Positions 1-13,900 of a DNA stretch of 64,000 nucleotides are shown piece after piece. The notes under the pieces are model-generated. The model saw nothing but the letters and a program-made list of their open reading frames with translations, searched no databases and was not told the origin of the DNA. The stretch is from Balanoglossus misakiensis (taxonomy: Eukaryota; Hemichordata): assembly GCA_040954595.2 (NCBI GenBank), contig CM082598.2:4278001-4342000 (forward strand), written 5' to 3'. How positions within the stretch are numbered: position 1 is the stretch's first letter; each line of letters begins with the position of its first letter. The position numbers were made by a program, and so were the translations under genes.

Positions 1-389
1 AACCCTAACTCTTGGAATTTACCGAGCTGCTTCAAAATCTCAAGTTTTAGGGCCAAAGATTGAGAAACTATCGTGACCCACTTTCATACACTACATTCTA
101 TTTAAATCTGGCGACACGTGAAATGTAGGTCGGGTGGTATGTGTAGCCTTGAGCCCAGGGTAACTATGACTGCAGACTGAATAGTACACTACATTCACTA
201 TCATGCATGCTAGCTGGAGGTCGCATTTATACAACCTCAATGCAGGTCAAAATATCTAGCTACCCCTTAAAGCTATATTAAAGGTGCCAGTACTGCACAA
301 TAGTACAGTCCCACCTCGCCACATATGCCTGCATATTCCAAGGACACAAAACTGACACACACTGTTGCAGAATTTAAAGCGCAGCTCAC
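1..389. other. Intron 1 of the GST gene (window edge)
   Basis: This lies downstream of the GST donor on the minus strand. I see no further exon, no recognisable repeat and no RNA gene in it. Confidence 0.5.
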
Positions 390-557
390 CTGGCCACGTG
401 GATTCAGCTTCAGTATCTCTTCCGATTTGTGCTCCTTCTTCTCAAACGACACCAGTTTGTTGCCATAGCCGCCCAAACCCTTCTCCTCCAAAACCAGCAT
501 CACCCGCCAACACGGCCCGCTTCCAGACCCCCACCAGAGAAAGATTTCCGATGCCAT
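390..557 (-). CDS. Rho-type glutathione S-transferase, first coding exon (partial gene)
   Basis: The minus strand encodes 56 residues from ATG at 557 to a GT donor at 389-388, phase 0. The peptide starts MASEIFLWWGSGSGPCWRVM and ends LNPRGQ. This matches the N-terminal thioredoxin-fold half of rho-class GSTs (fish, amphioxus), which bind glutathione and conjugate it to electrophiles in the cytosol. The W-G-S-G-S-x-P-C-W-R segment and the E-E-K-x-L helix are the main reasons for the call. The remaining exons would lie left of base 1, so catalytic completeness cannot be judged. The next gene on the same strand ends at 1921, so about 1.36 kb of upstream DNA is available for a promoter. Class is fairly sure; orthology is not. 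Confidence 0.8.
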
Positions 558-1920
558 TTTTTTGTTGTTCGCGACGGGAGGTCAGTTGTACAACTCAGGT
601 GTGTCGGTGGGTGACTGAGTAAGTGTGCAATGCGCTGTGCAGTGTTGTACTTATATAACCAGCAAGGCCGGTCACAGTGACTCAGCAGATAAAGAGCCCT
701 AGCGGCCAAAATTTGCATATGAATAGAAAATGTCAAGTCATCTATTTACGGCACATGCATTGTCAATGCTGAATGGTCCCTCCCGCATTGATTAATGTAA
801 TGTAGACATGGAGGTATAGAGAACCTGTCATCACGTGCTGGATTCTTTACTTACTGCTTTAAAGGGACAAAGTCTCTCTCTCGCTGCCTTTTTTCCCTTA
901 ATCATGTTTGATACAAGACACTGTTTATGTTAATGTACATGTATATATATAGTGACTCAACGTTCGACCACACACAACTTCCATCCCGTTTGTAGGATAT
1001 GAGAGTAAAAATCTCTCCCAAAATGAATAAACGGTAAACACAGCTTATTCATTTTGGTGAGTTTTTTCACTCTTGTGTATACAAGCGGGATGGAAGTTGT
1101 GTGTGGTCGAACGTTGATTCACTATATATCCACATGTAGAAGAACATAATCAGTGTATCAAACATAATTGATGGAAAAAGGGCAGCGAGAGAGAGACTTT
1201 GTCCCTTTAATACTGAAAGCGTGTAGACTAGTGATCACTGCAATAGACAGTTGAATATTTATCCCCTAGCTTCATGTCTGAAAACCGACTTTTAATAGTA
1301 ACACAAAACACGGCCACGTGCCGTCAGCAGGGGATGTGAAATCCATAGCTCAACGTCTTGAACATCAGTTTTTGTTTTGAACAGTCAGCGCAGTAGGTAG
1401 TCAAAGCTATGTGACATCGACACTATCGCCTTCCACATATTACATAAAACAACGTAATGCCATCTCTGCTTTACGCCCAGCTGGGTGTCTCATGAACACT
1501 GCCCTCTGCTGGCTACTAAATTGACAATTGACTAACCACAGCGCGAGCGCGGCATTCCAGAAATAAACAGCTGACTCATATGCACGTCTTGTCCACGGTA
1601 AAGGCTCGAAAAATTCAGTTTTTGAAGAGAATATGATCATAGAAAAAACTCGATCATAAATTTAAAAAAAATATCCATGATAAAGATACAAAGAAAAAAC
1701 ACAAAAAAACACAAGACTTGGAATGGCATGATGTATGATCCGTAAACTGAAGACTTGATCTGATAAAAAAACTGACCATAAAAAATATATTTTCCTACCT
1801 ACACTTTCTGAACAGCATCTTATCACACCTACACAAATATTGTTTCTTAATTTTCTTGATATTTTCACAAAACTGCTGATATAAAACCTTTATCCAATGC
1901 AACGAAATGATGCAAACTGG
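558..1920. other. Intergenic region between GST start and zinc finger gene 3' end
   Basis: Both neighbours are on the minus strand, so this holds the GST promoter and the zinc finger gene's 3' UTR. It contains a complete palindromic MITE (859-1210) and two CACGTG E-boxes (832-837, 1315-1320). No other exon was recognised. Confidence 0.5.
859..1210. mobile_element. Palindromic MITE, family P1, copy 1
   Basis: Flanked by TTAA on both sides (859-862, 1207-1210). The terminal inverted repeat begins AGGGACAAAGTCTCTCTCTC, and the two arms pair along almost the whole element around a short centre with AAAATGAATAA and TTATTCATTTT. TTAA duplication points to a piggyBac-type mobiliser; the element has no coding capacity. 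Other copies are at 12941, 13665 and 22483. Confidence 0.85.
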
Positions 1921-4900
1921 TTATCTTCTTCCCTGCCTCTGAGTTGATCGTCTTTCTCTCCTTTTGCCTGTCCTCATTTTTTGTTTGAGTTCTTTGGTGT
2001 GCTTCTGCAAGATGAATCAAGACCACATTTACACATAATTACAAATTTAATCTGTCCATGTAAACAAGAGTAAATGGTAAACTAATCCCAACAAATTTGT
2101 AAATTTTGAAATATGTGATGTTTCTAACGCGCACGTGTTTTACTTAAAGGAAAGGGGTCGGCGCGCCACGTTAGTTTGTTGATAAACATTAGAATTCACC
2201 CACAAATCCTTAAAACTAGATAATTTTCAGAATGAACAAAGCAGCCAACAGTAGCGTAGACTGAGCATGACAGCTGGGCGACTAAAGATCCTAGTAGGTC
2301 GTGGGGACTGCACTGAGGTTTGCGCTGGTATGGGAGGACATATTCCCCTCAAGGGGACACCCACACGGCGCGACCATACCTTCCCTTTGACAGCAAACCC
2401 TTGGTATCGAGAATAACATTTTGGACTAAATTATGAGAAGGTCCCTAGACCATTTTGTCGTAGACAATATGAACACAGCTGGAAATTACTATACCTCCAC
2501 TTGTTGGCAGTGAAATTTCGTCTTGCAATGATCTTCATTTGCAACTTTTGGATTCTGTATAAACTTCTCGCACATTAAGCAGTACTTTCCAGGCTTTATA
2601 AACGTTTTACCTAAAAAAAAAAAAAAAAAAAACATACAATCTTTATCAGTGTACTTAAACAGTCAAGTACTCTTTAAATAATCTTTATGCAGGCAATGGC
2701 TGCACAGAAAATGACTTTAAGCAAAAATGCACAAAACAGTGGAAAATTACCGTAAGCTATCCCAGGGGAGTAACCTGCCAGTAAATGTTTTTCTTCATCT
2801 TCATCTGCTGAGGTTTCTTTCCGGTCCCCCCCATCTTTTCCTCCGTCAACACCAACATCACCATCATCAGTTTCCTGGTCACCACCACCAACATCGTCAT
2901 CATCGCTGGCCTCTGTCTCTTCATCCAACTCATCAATGACAACAAACTCCCCTTCCAGCAAGTTAATATCAAAACCGTCCATGATCTCATCGTCCGCGCT
3001 CCTATCAAGATCATCATCAGTATCAGCCATTTCACTGACGTCAACTGATCCCTCTTTTTCGCTGTGGATGCTCTTATCCCCAGCGTCACTGTCCGGCATT
3101 TGTCTCTGTTGGTCTGATTTACTTTCACTGTCGATGTCCTGCCCGTGGTTGCCAGATGTTTCTTGTTTAACCTGTGCCAAGGCTGTCTTCTGACTAACTT
3201 GATCCTCCAAATCCTGTTCCTGTTTGATGCTTCCCTTTGTAGCCTGGCCATCCCAGATCCTTTGATCACACTTATGAGAATCATCTCCTGACCGGACCAT
3301 AGATTTGCCTTGAGTACTCGAGTGAGCAGAGTCGGACTTGACATCTTCCTCTCGCTCTGTTTCCTCCATAGTTTTGATTCTATCTTTCATTTCTTCTGCA
3401 TCGTCTTTTTTCGCCACCTGTTGTATTTTTACTACATCATCTTCCTCTTGCTCTGTGGTCTCCTCAATTTCCATGCAATCTTTCATCTCTTCTTTGTCGT
3501 TTCTGTTTGGCACCTGCTGTATTGTTACTACAAGGTCGTCTATGCAAAGCATGCCACTACCGCCAGTCCAAGGCAACATGCTTTTCTTGGTGCCGGGCTT
3601 TCTCTCATCGCCAGAATCCATTCCTTTGAGTGATCCTGTGTCAGAACTTCCCTTTTTGTCAGATTCTAGGACTCCAGTCTTTGCATCAGAGTCAGCTTCA
3701 GAATCTGAAATGTCCATGTCCATGGTTTCATCATCTGTCTCACCTCCTCCCTCTCCAGTTTTGGAGGACTCGTCACCCCCTCCCCCTCCAGTTTTGGAAG
3801 AGTCTTTACCACCTCCAGGCCTCTCTGTCTGCATAACCTCCTGAACACCAGAGCTCTCGCTCGCTGACCCTTTGCTTGGTTCGCTCACGGAACCCACCTG
3901 CTTCTGGTCTGCCACCATCCCAGACCTAAGCATCACCTCCTGAACACCAGAGCTCTCTGAGTCTATCCCTTTGCTGGAGGAACCCATCTGCTTCTGGTCT
4001 GCCACCATCCCATACCTAAGCATATCCTCCTGTACACCAGAGCTCTTGCTTTCTGAGTCTATCCCTTTGCTGGAGAAACCCACTACCATCTGGTCTACCA
4101 CCATCCCGGACCTAACCTCCTGTACACCAGAGCTCTTACTATCTGAGTCTATCCCTTTGCTCAAAGAACCCACTACCATCTGGTCTACCACCATCCCGGA
4201 CCTAAATCGATCAGTGATGTTCATTCTGATGGACAGGAGCCTGACGTTGTACAGGTGCTGCACGGACTGACAAAGCACCTGGGCACAGCACATCTTGATG
4301 AGATGCTGACTGCTTTTGATGTGGCCGTCGTAAGAATTGATCGTCAGCTCATTGCGCTTTACAGTGTCCCCGCCCTGGTACATTAAAAAAAGAGAAAAGC
4401 ATTAGAAATAAGGAAACTTTTATTGCAGGGTACAACCCATTGTACATTACATCTACTGTACAAACATCTCAATTTACCATTGATCAGATATGTGATTACA
4501 ATATTTTTGTACCATTTAAACTCTAAAATTAATTTTCACCATTTAAACTCTAAAATTAATTTTCACCATTTAAACTCTAAAATTAATTTTCACCATTTAA
4601 ACTCTAAAATTAATTTTCACAACCATACACATTTAATATTTTACTCAAGAAATATAAGCAGTCAAGCAATAGGTGAATAAATAATTGATTTAGTCCCTGC
4701 TTGTACCAAGTTTGAGTAAATTTGGTCAAAGCATGTCTGAGATATGGCTGGGGACGTCAAGATAGGTGAAGACAAACATGCACCTTGTTGAAACACTCAC
4801 CACTTTCGTGTTAATATTAGTTTCGCAGGTGTAACAGTAATACACGCCGTCAGTGACAGTCTTCATTTCCAACCTCTTCTTGCATTGCTGTAGGTAATAA

Positions 4901-7900
4901 ATCAAATAGCTGATTCACATTTTAAAGGTATACGGTCACCTACGGAAAATTAGCTATAGTTACCATGGCAAATTGAGATCTAGCCAATCACAGATTTTCA
5001 GTGGGTGGCACACGCAAAAAAAAGAGCGCCACCATATGTTCTTTAGAATACTCAAATACGCTATTTCAGCCATATATGGGCGTATGTAAATTGGAGGTGA
5101 CTGTATACCTTTAACCCACTAAACACCACATTTAAGTTAACAATGCTACATGTATACCTATGAGAAAATGGTCACTAGGGAAAGCTAGAGTCATGTTAGG
5201 TGCTTTTTCCCAATGATTAAAATACAGCGAGTTTATGAAGTCCTAGAATGAAACTTCTGCCACTTGATAATAATCACTGGTTGCAGCTCAGTTTATGCAA
5301 TGCATATCGGCAAGAAACATATACCTGTTGCATATCAGAAAACTGTGCGAGTACAGCTTCAGGAACCAACAATTCAACATACATTACAAGTATTTAATTT
5401 GACACACAAAATGGTAAGAATTAAGAAGTTTTGCCCCCCCCCCCCCCCCCCCCCCAGTGTTAACTTTTATTTGACATAAACATATTTTGGATGAAGAAAA
5501 AAAAGCCAGTACCCTATTGGTCAGTCAGTACATTACAAAAGGCATAGTGCTTCCTCCTTGGCACTTTGCATGGAAAATGATAAATCAAATAATTAGTGAC
5601 TACAGTACCTCCAGTAAATTTTTCAGAAGACAGATGTCTTCATTCTTCACTGCTTTCGTGGCCATGGCGACCGCTTCATTTCCTTGTTTCAAAAGGATGT
5701 GTTTTATTCCCATTATGTGAGTGTACCGATACTGTCAAGGAATGATGATAAAACAGTGGTATTACAAGTTGCCATCATCTAGTAAACCGGGAAATTTTGG
5801 CAGCGAGAACTTTTCACGATATCAACAGAGGTGACCATTTTGCAAAGATGAATTTTCATCTTATTTGTTATACATTTCACAATATCAACCACACTGATCT
5901 CAAAAATTGTCACATCATTTTATTTTTGCGTTTTTCAGACGGATGCATTCACAAAAATTTATCAGTTGCGAAAATTTCCCAATTTACATCACTGTACTGC
6001 TAATAGTGCTTAGCATATAACAATGCAAATCCAGAATTTATGAAAAGGATAGGATATACATCAATCAAATTAGCCATTTTCGAGCTGTCCTTATCAAGCC
6101 AAGAACCAGACAACAGTCATACACTTATAAACAGAGAGACAGACAGACAAACAGACAGACAACAGACAGAAACATTGGTGCAGTATAAGTTGACCAAGGA
6201 AGCTAAATATGCCTAATACTAGTATTAAGACAAAAAGGAGATTTCAAAATTCAATACATACTGTATCCGTTGAAAGGCTAGCATCACAGAAGGAACAATA
6301 TCTCCTTTTCTGACCAAGTTCGTCTTCTTCGACCACTTTTTCACATTGGCTCTGCAAAGACACATGAGGAATCAACTCGTGTGGTCCAAACTGAGACCTA
6401 CTGCACCAACTCACATAGCCAGCAAGTGATGAGTGGGCAATTTTTGCTAAATTGATATTTTAACAAAGCAGAAATGTCCAAAAATTGGTCAAATTCAGCG
6501 CAGTAATTTGACAGAAAGCCCAACTCCAGTAATCTGCTAAATATTAAATAATTTAGAATGAATGAACTAGAGAACCTCGTACTACAAACCGTGCCTTCAC
6601 GATTGATATGGAGTACTATGGCCCACACGACCGCACATTGAAAAATCACTACATATACAGATTACAAATGATTTGGCAATAACATTTTCTGACTACTTAC
6701 ACCTTGCTCAAAAGCACGGTCTCGTTCTGACGGTTTGCAGAGGTCGTCAATGATCTTACGGAAATGGCCGATACGTTCATATATATCAAACCAAGCTTCG
6801 TGCGTTCTCATCTCCATGTGATCTTCAATCTATAAAACAATCATTAAATAGACTGATTGGTTGATGCAGTGATTTATTCATTCATCCTGTATGTAAATAC
6901 GGTCAAAAACGCACATTTTAAACAATATTTTGGTTATTATAACCAATAAATTCATTGTGAGGTATGAATATATGAAAGTAATGGCAGAAACTCGGTAATT
7001 TCTCCAGACAAAAGAGAGAAAAAAAATCCACCATGACTAGTATATTTATTAATACTTACTGGATTCAGTATGGGTATACAACAAAGCAAGCAAAACTTCT
7101 CATGATGCAGTTTTGACAATCTCTCTTCAAATGCAAATGATAGTATTTCCTGTTTAAACAATAAAAAAGATAGCTGAGAAAAATGTATGTATGTATGTAT
7201 GTATGTATGTACGTACATGTACATACATATTCCAAGTAGTGAAAATAGCAATGTGTGACAATGAAAATATTATACAGACAGACTTAAAATGAAAGCAAAT
7301 AGTTCAACTTAAATTAGCTTTCCGGAAAGTAATAATTTTCACAAGCTATTAACAGTAAGGACTTGATCGTGACGTACCTGCACATTTATCTCGTCAAGAA
7401 TTTTTTGATATTGATCACTGTTCTGTAATTGAAGAGAGAAACATATTTGACCTCATCATATGACATCATATTACAAGCATTAATCTAATGAGTTTGTGGT
7501 GTTCTGAAGTGATGCCCAATGTGTCCTTAGATGTGTCCTTATAGTATAACGTTATTCACAAATGTGACAACCCACAGCAAATCTATTTTCTTGTGTAAAG
7601 GTTTATTAATGCAATTTCATGGCAAAAATTTTTGTAAAGAGCCCTCTACAGATGCCACACCCATTTATTCAACAAACCATTGAAAAAGTTCACAACTGTC
7701 GTGGCATCTGCACATGGGTTTATAAAATCCCAACAAAGTCAAAATAGTGCCATTTGTCAACTTTCGGATAAAGTATTTTATTGATTTAAAAAATATTGTA
7801 AAATTGGCAGCTATTGAGACTTAAAGGTATACGGTCACTTCCAATTTAGATACGCCCATATTTGGCTGAAATGGCGTATTTTAGCGTTCTAAAGAACATA

Positions 7901-10900
7901 TTGTGGCGCACTTTTTTTCGCCTGTGCCACCTACTGAAAATCTGTGATTGGCTAGATTTCAATTCGCCATGGTAACTATAGCTAATTTTCCATAGGTGAC
8001 CGTATACCTTTAATCTTTATAAAAACACAGGGATGATATGGTCAACATGAAAGACAATACATACTGAAGAACGCCCGCTTGTTGACTTTTGTTTCAATTG
8101 TTCCTCTTTAGACCTCGTTAATATGAACGCGATGAGAAATTTGAGCGAGTTCGCCATGGCAACCAGAAATGCCTGAATCTTGTGATGTCTTGCACAATTC
8201 TGATGAGCTTCGTAATTCTTGAAGACATAGAATGAAACAGGAAAATATTTTTAAAATACCAATAAAATTATCATATGATTCAAAATACAGTGAGTTGGTG
8301 ACGCCATGTAATATAACTCACGCCAATAATGTAATATAAAGAACTAGTCACAGTTTCTTACCATTTCTGTTCCGAGTTTCAACTTACAGATATAACACAG
8401 CCAATCGTTGCTCTCAGTAGCTGTAAAGTCTATTCGCTTTTTGTATTCCTGTAAACAACAGAAATAGACTTAACAACAACAACAAAATACGAAACAAAAC
8501 ATATGAAACAAAGATGTGGTTATACTTATTTTATATCCTGAATCTCAAGAAGTGAACCAGAATATTGTCTTATCATGATGAACTGGTAACAAAAAATTCA
8601 AAATGGGGGTGTCCATCGGCTAAGTTTACAGAGAAGAGTGAAACATATGTTAAAAGTGACAGCTTGTGGGGATTTAATAAAGCCAAGCAAACCATACCAT
8701 TAAGAGATCTTGTAAGCCTTTCATTTGTCCAGACTCCACACTTTGTTTGATCTTCACAACCATGTCACTTGCTTCCATCATCAGAAAATGCTTGCTGCCC
8801 ATCATGTGCTGTTTAATATTCTGGTGAAGATAATTTATGAAAATGACAGAATTGAAATATAGAACATCTGTGGTCTGCCCAAAAGGGCTTATGTTATAAA
8901 AGAGGTCAATTTATCGGTCGGAGTGAAATTCCAGACATGCTGAACTGGCATTTGTGTCCAGAAGATATGCGCATGTACCACTTGATTTTAGTTAAAGTGT
9001 AAGTTAAATTGTGTTTATAATAACTGACATTAGAGCTTGTGTTCAGAAGGTATGTGCATGTACCACTTGACTGTAAGTAAGTGTTAGTTAATTTGTGTTT
9101 ATAAGAACTGACATTAGAGCTTGTGTCCAGAAGGTATGTACCACTTGACTATAAGTAACAGTAAGTTCATTTGTATTTTCTTTTTGACAACTTTAATTTC
9201 ATGTATTTTTTATTTCACATTCACACACTGTACAAGTTTGTGCTCTGTGATGAATTGAGATCATGGTGTATGAAGATCATATACTTGTCTTGTCTGACTT
9301 CCACAGTAACACATGCCCTATTATGTTAACGAAAGGAGCTCTGAGTTACAGGCAGTACTTACCACGTCTGTAGCAAAACTGAGATCACACACAGCACATC
9401 CAGCCATACCGGACTGGCTTTGCACTGCAGAATTCACAGATGTGAGCTTTGTCTCAATTGTTTCCTGTTGAAGAAAGAAGAATGTTGTTACTACAATAGA
9501 AAATGAAAGTCTTCATATCAACATGTATGACTGCTATTGCTAATGACAGCACAGTTTTCAACAACATTGTTATTTTTGACACTTGTGCGCGCTTCTAAAT
9601 GTCACAGTGATAATCACATTAACATATTTCCGGAGCAGAATTATTGTTAAGTGGCAAATGAATCTACTTAAATACCGGTACTTACAGCTTGACTCAAAGT
9701 TTCTGTCGTCTTCAGAGGATCCCGGAAGTCTTCAACGATTTTCATGAGAACAGAGAGAGCCTCCACCATTGGTAGATTCTGTTTGTGCTTCCTGGTGGCA
9801 ACATGGTCAGACTATCAAGAGAGAGAGAGAGAGAGAGAGAGAGCATGACTACTTCACAGCAACCATTTTCTCGTTTTGAGAGTGATGCTATGAATAAGAA
9901 CAAGCATGTGAAATTTGCCTCTTCCTGTAGGATTTCATTTAGTATGAATGATTAGACACCATTTTGCACAATTTTAGGAGCCAACAAAATGTGAAACTGT
10001 TACAAAGTTGAGCTCAACTGAAGAAAATTTTTACAGTCAACATCTGAAATAATATGAAAAAATGGCCTAATGCAGAACTCATAATATTAGGGGAATACTC
10101 ACACCAGGTGATATGACGAAACAGCATATCATGCAGTAGTTATTACTGATAACCTTGTCTAATCTTTCACCTACAGTGAGACCCGCTAGTTCCTGTGAAA
10201 AGACAAGAATTAAATGGGAATGATCATTATGCCTATGTGCCAAACCAGAGACTCTGGTTACAAAATATTGTACACAGTCAATGCTTGTGTAGCTCAATCC
10301 AATTTCATTGTAGTTCTATGTGCAAATTCCTTTATTTGAGGGGGGGGGGGGGGAGATGTCCATCTAACTTACTGCTTGCTTCGTTTTGAGTACTTCCGCA
10401 CCTACAGCAGATGTGGAAGACTTCTGCTTTGTGATGGGTATCAGAGCTTCTTGTATACCTGGAATTTTTGGCCCCTACATGAGTAAACACATAAATAAGT
10501 AAACAAATACAAAAACAAAAACAAAAAAATAAATAAAACCAAATTCAACAGTGGCATTGCTGATTAGTAAAATTAATTGAATCATCCTTTCTTGTGGTCT
10601 TCGAAATAACAGTTAACGAACTTACCTCTACCTCTGTCACTCTTGCCTTGTGTTTATTACCATTCATGTGCATCTCAAAATTCTGCAATGGAAGAAATTA
10701 TCAACACCAGTCAGAGAGCAGGAATCAAAGCCAATGGGAGGGAGGGAGGGGAGGGATAAATAGATTGGGGGAGAGATAGTGGGGGGTAGATGGTGAGTGA
10801 TCATAGAGAGGTTGGGAGAAGAGAGACAACAGAGGATTGGAGAGGGGGAAGTAAGAAGGAGGGAAGGTAAAGAGAATGGAAGAAAGGGTGAGAGAGGGGA

Positions 10901-13900
10901 GATAGAGAGACAAATAGAGAGGGTGGGAGAGAGAGGGTAGGCATGGAAGAGGAGATGAATTGACCACGCCACTGGAAAACAATGATGAACCAAAAGGATA
11001 TCAAAACACTGAAACTGAAACCATGACAGTGGATACCAAATCGATCACTTACCTTTACCCCTGGACACACCACATCGCACAGAGTGCATTTCAAAATGTT
11101 CTTGTTGTTAGGTTTTGCCTGGAACACAAATAAACACAACAGATAAACATGCCATAACAGAACCTTGGCAATGATCCGACCTCGCTGGTAAATAACAGCA
11201 AAGTTGTCTTAAATACTGAGAGCTGACAGCTACAAATACTGTAAAACACTTTATTTTCGCGAGTTGAAATTTTTGCGATATCGAGAAAGGCCACTGTTTC
11301 GCAAGTATTAATTTTTGTGTTCTCTTATTTCATTCACTGCATCGTTCTCTTTAAAAAAAAATTACGCGACTTTTTATTTTCACGCTATTTTGGCTCTTGC
11401 GTATTTTGCGAAAATTTATTGCTCGCGAAAATAAAGTGTTTTACAGTAAACGATGGAAGGCAAGACCAGACACTGTACTTACTAGTGCAGTAACATCAAA
11501 ACCTCTAGTTAAGGTATCTGTGTACACTGACTTCAGCTTTTGAAGAGTTTCCAATTGTTCTGCATGTCGAATTCCATTTAGATGTGTCTCTAGTACCTGA
11601 AAAATAATGTTTTATTATGTTGTTATAGGAGAAATGTGCTAAATAGCAGAAGCCAAAGCTATACTGTAAAACAGGTTATTTTGGCGACAGAAAATTTTTG
11701 CGATATCAAAAGAGGCAACTGTTACGCGAGGATTAATTTTCGCGTTCTCGTGTTTCGCTGCATTGTAATCTCCAAAAAAAACAACAACACATTTTTATGA
11801 GACTTTTTATTTTCACGTTTTCTTGGCTCTCACGTATTTTGCGAAAAATTTATTGCTCGCGACAACAATCCATTTTACAGTAGTTGACACACAACAGATG
11901 GATCATATCTGTGGGCATTATACTCCACTAGGAGAGGCATGGCTAAGAAAGTTAACAAAAAAAAAACAGGTAAACATTTTTGAAATACCAATAAAATTAT
12001 GAAACCACTAAAGGCCAGACTGGCCCATATGTAACACCTACCCAGAGAGAATTATAAAGACTCACCTTAACACTTGTGCAGTTCGTATCGCACACCAAAC
12101 AGACGAGTTGATCGCTTTTGGTTCTGTACACGACATATCTCAAAATATCTTCAAGCTGTGTCTGCAAAGTGAACATAGCAGCTTGTTGTAAGAATACTAG
12201 TACATTTTTTTTTCAGAATTGTGTTTGCTACGGATGAAATATATATTAAATGAATATAATTTTAGGAGTGTAAAAAAATAAGTTATCTTGCGACAAAAAT
12301 GGTAATTTAACTCACAGGCTTTTCTTCAAACATGGGATATTTCTCATTGAGACTCGCTCTTTCGACTAGAACCTTGTGTCGTTTTCCAATTTTATGCTGC
12401 AAATATGCCTGTGAAAAAATGAGGGGAAAAGGTTAAAAAAACTCTCACTAGAAAATAATTTGCAATCAATTTTAATTGCATGGGAACTACTGTAAAACAC
12501 TTTATTTTCACGCATTAAATTTTTCGCGATATCGAGAGAGACCACTGTTTCGCGAGTATTAATTTTCGCGTCCTCTTATTTCATTCACTGCATGGTTATC
12601 TTCAAAAACAATTTACGCGACTTTTTATTTTCACGCTATTTTGGCTCTCGCGTATTTGGCGAAAATTAATTGCTCGTGAAAATAAAGTGTTTTACAGTAT
12701 AACTAACATGGCGTCCTCCAGACAGAGACGTACCGCTTCATTGGTCAACGAGATACCGCAAACCTTGCATTCTTTTGGATGATCTTTGTACTGAAAGAGA
12801 GACAACGTCTTTTCCTTTTTGGCAGCGTCTGTGACTTGCTTCTCAGCGGCCTTCTGCACTTGAGCCTTGTGCTTTTTCCCGGCCAGATGCGATTTGAATG
12901 CCTGTGATATCAGAAGAAAGAGTAAGGTTTGACACCACAATTAAAGGGACAAAGCCTCTCTCTCGCTGCCCTTTTTCCATTACTTATGTTATTCTACATG
13001 TGGATATATAGTGAATCAACGTTCGACCACACACAACTTCCATCCAACTTGTAGACACGAGAGTGAAAAAAAACGCCAAAATGAACAATCAGTCTCTACC
13101 ATTTATTCATTTTGGCAGGATTTTTACTCTCATATCCTACAAACGGGATGGAAGTTGTTTGTGGTTGAATGTTGATTCACCGTATACCCACATGTATAAG
13201 CAGTGTCTTCTATCAAACGTAACTAATGGAAAAAGGGTAGCGAGAGAGAGACTTTGTCCTTTTAAGTCATAAAAGTATACATTGTCATGTCCATATACCA
13301 GGTGTGAGGTGACCCGTGACAATCAGTAATTAAGCATATTTCAGGATTGAGCTGAATAACACAGAGAAGACCTAACCTCTACAGAATTGACCATCACACT
13401 GCAAACTTCACATTCTCTGGAGTATTCCTCAGACTTCTTCTTGACCTTTGTAGGTTTCTGTTCTTGTTTCACTTTCAGTATCTGCGATGCCATCAGTATG
13501 CTCTCTGATGTTGGAGGGACAAAGACGTCCATCAGTTCCGGGAGCTTGGCCGGTTTGGTTGGTAACGACAACTGGCTCTGGCCACCTGACACCTACAATA
13601 ACATATAAATACAGGGAAACCTGTCATTATGGACACCTCTCTAATCAAGACATGCACCTCCCTGTTAAAGAGACAAAGCCTCTCTCTCGCTGCCCTTTCC
13701 CCATTAATTATGTTTGATACAAGACACTGTTTATGTTTATGTACATGTGGATATATAGTGAATCAACGTTCAACCACACACAGCTTCCATCCCGCTTGTA
13801 GACAGGAGAGTGACAAAAACTCGCCAAAATGAATAATCGTTCTCTACCATTTATTCATTTTGGGCGATATGAAGGATATCCAAGACCATGAAAAACATCC

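Noticed and set aside
4423-4680. Open frame with LNSKINFHH repeats
   Set aside because: The frame follows from the 27-bp tandem period in an intron.
10664-11139. Ser/Leu/Pro-rich open frames on the minus strand
   Set aside because: Purine tract read antisense; only the short zinc finger exons at 10682-10626 and 11118-11053 are supported.
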